Shown piece by piece: positions 7,066 through 10,864 of a DNA stretch of 10,864 bases (position 1 is the stretch's first letter; each line of letters begins with the position of its first letter). Below the pieces are notes generated by a model. The model had not been told where the DNA came from. It did not search any database and worked only from the letters and a program-made list of their open reading frames with translations. This stretch comes from Pigoraptor vietnamica (lineage: Eukaryota; Opisthokonta; Filasterea): NCBI GenBank assembly GCA_943704525.1, contig CALSCQ010000061.1:1-10864 (forward strand). Reading direction: 5' to 3'. A program made the position numbers and the translations under genes.

Positions 7066-7470
7066 CTAAGCGCTCACAAGTTCGACTCGTCGCCCCGCTT
7101 GCTGGCGTTGGCGCGCGAATTCGTCCAGGCTCATCGCCCATTCGCCGTTCGCCAGCACGTCGGCTAACGTACAGTAGATCGGCCGCGGTGCCGCGTCCGC
7201 CCCGAACATTCGTTGTCGCACGAACTCGAGAAAGTTGTCCTCGAACTCCGGTCGTGCGAACCCAACTTGCATCTCTTCCACCGCCATCTGGCGGATCCCC
7301 CGTTCCGGCATTACGGTGCAACCCTGTCGGCCGCACTTGCCCTTCATACACGCACACGTCACGCTTTGCTCGCCTGCTCCGCCTGCCACGGCTCTCATAT
7401 GCTGCTGCCACCGCCGCCGGACCCGCCGTCGCCTTTCCTGGCGTTGCCGGTCCCTCATCCGTTGGCGGCA
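7066..7470 (-). pseudogene. Arg- and Cys-rich linker between nucleocapsid and protease
   Basis: Same frame as the nucleocapsid, after a TAG at 7473-7471. It has an Arg-rich start (RQRQERRRRVRRRWQQHM, from 7458), then Cys residues spaced C-x-C-x4-C-x4-C in TCACMKGKCGRQGC (about 7359-7318). It ends in an acidic/amphipathic part (EDNFLEFVRQRMFG, CTLADVLANGEWAMSLDEFARQ) at TAG 7068-7066. It could be a Gag extension or the start of the Pol precursor. The Cys cluster could bind metal, but it is not a standard CCHC knuckle. TAG from CAG by one change, or stop readthrough, would both explain the interruption. Confidence 0.6.
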
Positions 7471-8310
7471 CTAGCCGTTTCCCTGCTGCTGATGGCCGAG
7501 CAGGTGACGATATGCGTCCTTCAGTTTCGCTGCCCTCGCCGCAATCTCCTCCGGCGTTCCCCTGGTGCGGCACTCCTTCTCCCCATGACCGGTCTTGAAG
7601 CACTTCTGGCAGATCTCGACCTCCGTGCGCGAAGGGTTTCCTGCACGCCCGCCGCGGCCGCTCGACGATCCGCCGCGGTTCCCGTATCCCCCGCGCGATT
7701 GTCCGCGACCCCAGTTCCCGCTGCCGCCGCCGGACTGCTGTGTCCGTGGCTTCGGGCACTCGCTACGGTAGTGGCCGCGCTCGTGGCAATTGTAGCACAC
7801 GACGTCCAATCGCATATTCGGAGGAACCACGGGCTCCACTGTTCGCATCCCCTGCGCCCGGTAGCCGGCGGCGTTCACCACCTGCGCGCGCGAGATGGGC
7901 TGTTCGAGTCCCAACATCAGCGCGTTCGCCTCCACGTCGTAGTCTTCTGCCGCAGCGACCGTGTGCTGGGGCGCTCGCGTGTGCCGCATGCTTGGCACCT
8001 GCGCCGCATGACGACCCTTGTCGTCCTCGACGACACGCGCCAGTTGCACCGCCAACTCCACCGCCCGAGTCCAGGTCTCGTCGGCCGTCGCCCGCTCCCG
8101 TTGTGCCTTGGCAATCTCCTGCAGCGTCAGCTGCCAGTACCCATGCACATAGATCCCGAGCGCGAACGACCGAGCAAGAGCACTCTTGTCCATCGGGTCC
8201 TCGGTGTACTCCTTGTAACGGTCGTAGATGTCGGTCACTCGCAGGATGTACGATTCCATGTGCTTGTTGGGGTCTTGCGCCACGTCCTGCGCCTGGACCG
8301 CGTTGCATAC
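7471..8310 (-). pseudogene. gag: Gag C-terminal part: capsid end and nucleocapsid with two zinc knuckles
   Basis: From about 8300 the frame reads DPNKHMESYILRVTDIYDRY, then SALARSFALGIYVHGYWQL. This is a pattern like the retrotransposon Gag capsid C-terminal region (a helix, then an Ala-Arg-Ser-Phe/Gly-Ile-Tyr turn). After a charged linker come two CCHC knuckles that bind element RNA during packaging: CYNCHERGHYRSEC (7797-7756) and CQKCFKTGHGEKEC (7611-7570). Both are perfect C-x2-C-x4-H-x4-C. Between them is an RGG/Gly-rich segment (about 7740-7635), itself typical of RNA binding. The block ends GHQQQGNG at TAG 7473-7471, with the reading frame continuing beyond. Confidence 0.92.
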
Positions 8311-9760
8311 TGTAGCGCCTGTACGTACGAGAGCGACACCGCGTTGCGCACCTTCTTGCTCAATGTGTCGTAGTCCTTTACGTTGTCCGGCACTCCCATG
8401 AGATGGGCGAGCGTACCCGTCCGCGTGAGCGACGTGATCTTGTATTCGGTCGCCCCGGGCGTGCGAATCACTTGACGAACTCGTATCGCCATCACCAGGT
8501 CGGGCCAGTGCACCGCCGACCGGTACGCGTCGATCATCCGCTTGCACTCGATCCACGGATTGACGGCCAGTGTCGGTACGTCGGCGCCTGGCTCGTACAG
8601 CGTCATGGTGGCCAGCTCCGTGTCCGGCAGCGAGAGGTTGCCGAGAGTCTTGAGTATCGACTCCAAACTCGCCTTCGCCAGTTCCGAAGGCCCTGCCACC
8701 GTACCTCCTTCCGACACCTGTGGCACTCGGGCCTGGAACGGTATCGGCTGCCCCGTAGCAAGTCGCGATATACGGTCGGCCCATAGGAGAATCGTCGGCG
8801 CGTGGTACCCGACGTCCCCGGTCAGTCATCGCGTAATCCATGGGGTCTCGGTGCAGACTCCCTTCTGCCAGGGCCGTGCAGCCCTCTCGCCAGGCCATCG
8901 CGATCTTGTACGCTTCCACCTCTGCGCAAGCGCGGTCTCGTGCAAGACGTGTCATCGTGCGCTCCCGCAGGCTGTCGTAGTCCCGGAGGTACCGCGCATC
9001 TGATGGTGGTCTCGTGCTCTCCGGATGTCGAGCTCTCCGCCTTCGACTTCGGCGCCCATCGCGGTGAGGATCAGCTCCTTCTGGTCCTTAGCTTCACAAG
9101 CCACCACCGCCTCGAGAGCTCCTCACGCTCGGTCTGGTACTCGTTAGGAAGTCGGCGCCTGTCCGCGCGCTGTATCACCTCGCGCTTGGTCGCCTCTCGC
9201 ACCTGTTCGAGGATCATGTCCCATTCGGTGCGCCAAGAGCGCTCGACCCCCGCTCTCTCGTCGTCCGTCCGCGCCATTCGCTTGAGCACTTGCAGCCAGG
9301 CGAACTCCTTGTTGACGATCTTCGCAATAGCGTTGTGCTCGACCACGCTGAGCGTCGACGGCTGCAGGTCGTCGCACATGCCGTGCACGAGTCGGCGTAG
9401 CTCCTCCCTCGGGACGTCCGTCCCGATCCTGATCTCGCCCAACTTGTCGCGGAGCATCAGGAGCCGCTTCACGATTTTAACCTTCCGTTTCGCGAGGGTC
9501 CCTTCGTAGTTGTACGTTCCGTTCTCGGACGGCAGCTGGTACTTCTCCACGCATGGCGACAGTTGCCATTCGAGGTCCCTGCCGACGTGTTCGATGCGCC
9601 CGGCGTTCCCGCACTCGTCCTCTGATGGGGGCGACGGATCCCTGTGCTGCTGCATCCACCGCAGCTCCGGCCTGTAGTACCTCGGGCCCTGATCGCCGCC
9701 GTCTCTTCCCCGCCTTCCCTGGGGGGGAAGTTGATATCCTCCGCCGCCCTGCCGGTACTG
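8311..9760 (-). pseudogene. gag: Gag central region, coding sequence spread over alternating frames
   Basis: Protein-like sequence continues through several frame changes. From about 9760 it reads YRQGGGGYQLPPQG, RYYRPELRWMQQH and a Lys/Arg-rich helical part (NYEGTLAKRKVKIVKRLLML). Near 9110 it moves to EAVVACEAKDQKELILTAMG. Near 9005 it moves to RYLRDYDSLRERTMTRLARD. Near 8835 it moves to GYHAPTILLWADRISRLATG, SLESILKTLGNLSLPDTELA and NPWIECKRMIDAYRSAVHWP, and finally to YDTLSKKVRNAVSLSYVQAL before the switch near 8310. Helix-rich sequence ahead of the zinc knuckles is where matrix and capsid belong. No single frame encodes it now. Confidence 0.75.
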
Positions 9761-10636
9761 AGTTCTCCGTCGGCGTCACGGGCTGTGTCTCGCGCTGCAC
9801 CTGCGCGTTCCGGAGTGCGCACTCCCTCTCCAAACGCTCCCTCTCCGTTCGCTCGGCGTTCGTCTCCCAACGCGGCAGGTGTCGAGCTGACTCGCGGTCC
9901 CCCTGACCGTCCTCGTCGGATTTGTCGTCCGGCACCTCCCCGCCTTGGCGGTTGACTTCCGTCGTCGCCTGTGGCATCTCCTCGTCCGACGAATCACTCT
10001 CGCTCGACAACCCACTCTCGTCCGACGAACCCTTTCTCGAGGACGAAGAGGACGAAGGGTCGTCCGACGAGTTCTCCTGGGGAGCCTTGGCAGGCTGTTG
10101 GCCGCCCTGGTCCCCTTCGTCGACGTCCATCACCTGCTGCTGCTGTTCGTCAGCAGAGCCTTCGTCGTCTGCGACAGTCTGCGCCTTTTCCCAAGCAGCC
10201 TGTTCCTGCTCTCCCGAGCGACGCTTTGGCACCCTCGCAGCTCTTCCTGAACCCGCCTTACGCTTGGTCAGGGCGGCATTCTGCGCTTCAAACCAGACGT
10301 TAGTCTCAGTGCGTTCGCACTTGAGGGTTGCACGGCGCCCGCTCAGGGTGCACTCCCTGACACAGTATACGCCCCTCTGTGCACCACCCTCCACAACTCC
10401 TCCTAGCCTGAGGGACGCGACGTGCGTCGCTATCTGTCTCCTCACTAGTCCGAGGACCGCAGCGCGTGCTGCTCAGGTAGTACGCAGTACCCGGGCTCAG
10501 GCTGATCAGGCCGTCTTGCCAGTATGGGTGCGACTCCTCTTCACCTCTGAGTGCCACAAAGCTTGTCACTGGGGCGCGACTCCCAGGCACAAGAGTCAGT
10601 GTGCACAACTCAATCCCTGAGGTGGTCCGCCAGTTA
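9761..10636 (-). pseudogene. gag: Gag N-terminal region with long acidic, Ser-rich disordered segment
   Basis: One frame, open from a TAA near 10636, reads ELCTLTLVPGSRAPVTSF, GEEESHPYWQDGLISLSPG and TAYYLSS. Near 10470 sense passes to another frame (RRQIATHVASLRLGGVVEGG, YCVRECTLSGRRATLKCERT). No ATG lies at an obvious start in the first frame, so the initiation site is unknown. From about 10260 to 9960 the protein is low-complexity: basic, then Gln/Glu/Asp-rich, then runs of Ser and Asp (NSSDDPSSSSSSRKGSSDES and SSESDSSDEEM). Arg/Glu-rich helix (ERTERERLERECALRNAQV) follows, and the frame changes near 9760. Such disordered acidic N-terminal parts occur in large Gag proteins. The assignment rests on position and continuity, not on a recognised domain. 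Confidence 0.65.
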
Positions 10637-10864
10637 GGTGCGGCCAGTTAGGCCCACCCAATCGCCGGCTACTATCGTTCGCTCGGCACTACGGTACCGA
10701 CGGACTCCGTCTATGAGAGCCGACCACACGAGAGCGCAACGTTCGTTGTGTTTCCCTCTCACAACTCACACGCGTACGCGTCGGGCAATTTTTGCCACCA
10801 CCCACACCCCTTCCCCACTCTTTTGAGCGTACCTTGAAGGTTCCTGGTGCTTCCGGGTGTTTTT
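10637..10864 (-). other. Probable 5' leader of the element; no gene
   Basis: This stretch lies upstream of Gag on the minus strand. It contains no copy of the LTR, no TGTTACG or CGTAACA end, and no clear primer-binding site (TGG followed by a tRNA 3'-end complement). It contains two CTAACTGGC copies about 14 bp apart (within 10632-10656) and a perfect 12-bp palindrome ACGCGTACGCGT (10770-10781). On the minus strand there is also a G-rich run (GGGGAAGGGGTGTGGG, about 10825-10800). It may be leader sequence with the 5' LTR lying beyond the window, or the element may be 5'-truncated. Confidence 0.4.
10770..10781. repeat. Perfect 12-bp palindrome
   Basis: ACGCGTACGCGT reads the same on both strands and contains two MluI-type ACGCGT units sharing a centre. 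It could be a protein-binding site or chance in GC-rich DNA. Confidence 0.4.

Larger units (their letters stand above)
1453..10864 (-). mobile_element. Ty3/gypsy-type LTR retrotransposon, 5' end outside the window
   Basis: Read on the minus strand, the order is Gag with two zinc knuckles, protease (DTG), reverse transcriptase (YLDD), RNase H, integrase (D,D35E), polypurine tract and LTR. Integrase lying after RNase H is the Ty3/gypsy order, as opposed to the Copia order. At least 9.4 kb of the element is present. The 3' LTR end is well defined, but no second LTR copy is found up to the window edge. The copy is damaged: about fifteen reading-frame changes, a TAG after the zinc knuckles, and a reversed block of about 1.04 kb in the integrase gene. 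RT/RNase H is the only long domain in one unbroken frame. The class is clear; lineage within Metaviridae is not assigned. Confidence 0.93.

Noticed and set aside
6878-7759. 293-codon minus-strand frame
   Set aside because: Only its last part (7063 to about 6935) looks like real protein, the protease lead-in. The rest is an off-frame reading of the nucleocapsid and linker.
7213-8373. 386-codon plus-strand open frame antisense to the Gag C-terminus and linker
   Set aside because: It is the shadow of the zinc-knuckle region in GC-rich DNA. The Leu/Ala/His/Pro-rich composition is what antisense of Gly/Arg/Glu codons gives, and no domain is visible.
3525-10470. All frame changes as programmed ribosomal frameshifts
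   Set aside because: Far too many, in both directions, and not at slippery heptamers. One gag-pol shift could be real but cannot be singled out here.
9922-10620. 232-codon plus-strand frame rich in Ser
   Set aside because: Antisense of the Ser/Asp-rich Gag region; Ser runs arise from the complementary repeats. No independent start context or domain.
10800-10825. G-quadruplex on the minus strand
   Set aside because: Only three runs of three or more G are present, followed by GG pairs, so the usual four-run pattern is not met.

Overview
This window looks like eukaryotic nuclear DNA dominated by one Ty3/gypsy-type LTR retrotransposon on the minus strand. The element sits inside what appears to be a host gene on the same strand. 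No bacterial operon, rRNA, tRNA or CRISPR is visible. GC-rich coding sequence, a candidate GT...AG intron rich in TG, and a gypsy-order pol point to a protist or alga. A stramenopile (oomycete or brown-alga type) is my best guess, but the sequence does not prove the lineage.

Layout, low to high coordinates. 1-427: no convincing gene. 428-755 (minus): possible host exon encoding a Val-Glu-Lys-rich repeat. 776-1272: imperfect CA/TG-rich tract that could be an intron. 1273-1452 (minus): 60 open codons ending at CAG|GTATGC, a likely host exon cut off by the element. 1453-1720: 3' LTR (268 bp, 7-bp ends TGTTACG...CGTAACA, TATA box). 1721-1734: polypurine tract. 1735-1950: 3' untranslated part. 1951-2094 (minus): acidic C-terminal tail of Pol. 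2095-3136 (plus, INVERTED): C-terminal half of integrase and its basic tail. 3140-4119 (minus): integrase zinc-binding and catalytic core. About 4118-5736 (minus): intact reverse transcriptase/RNase H frame. 5737-6190: post-protease spacer. 6190-7065: protease. 7066-7470: Cys/Arg-rich linker. 7471 to about 10636: Gag, ending in two CCHC zinc knuckles. 10637-10864: leader with no recognisable gene; the 5' LTR is not in the window.

The gene order gag-PR-RT-RNaseH-IN-PPT-LTR is that of Ty3/gypsy (Metaviridae). Gag would form the particle, the protease would cut the polyproteins, RT/RNase H would copy the RNA and integrase would insert the DNA. This copy is almost certainly not autonomous as read. 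Its conserved protein sequence jumps between frames more than a dozen times. A segment of about 1.04 kb is also reversed, which separates the integrase catalytic core from its C-terminal half two codons after the catalytic glutamate.

The best observation is that inversion. Both edges carry a 4-bp inverted match (TCAT at 2091-2094, ATGA at 3137-3140). Mentally flipping the segment puts both junctions back in frame, including the otherwise unexplained acidic C-terminal tail. The many frame jumps with very few in-frame stops may indicate indel errors in the assembly rather than old decay, and this should be settled before any biology is claimed.
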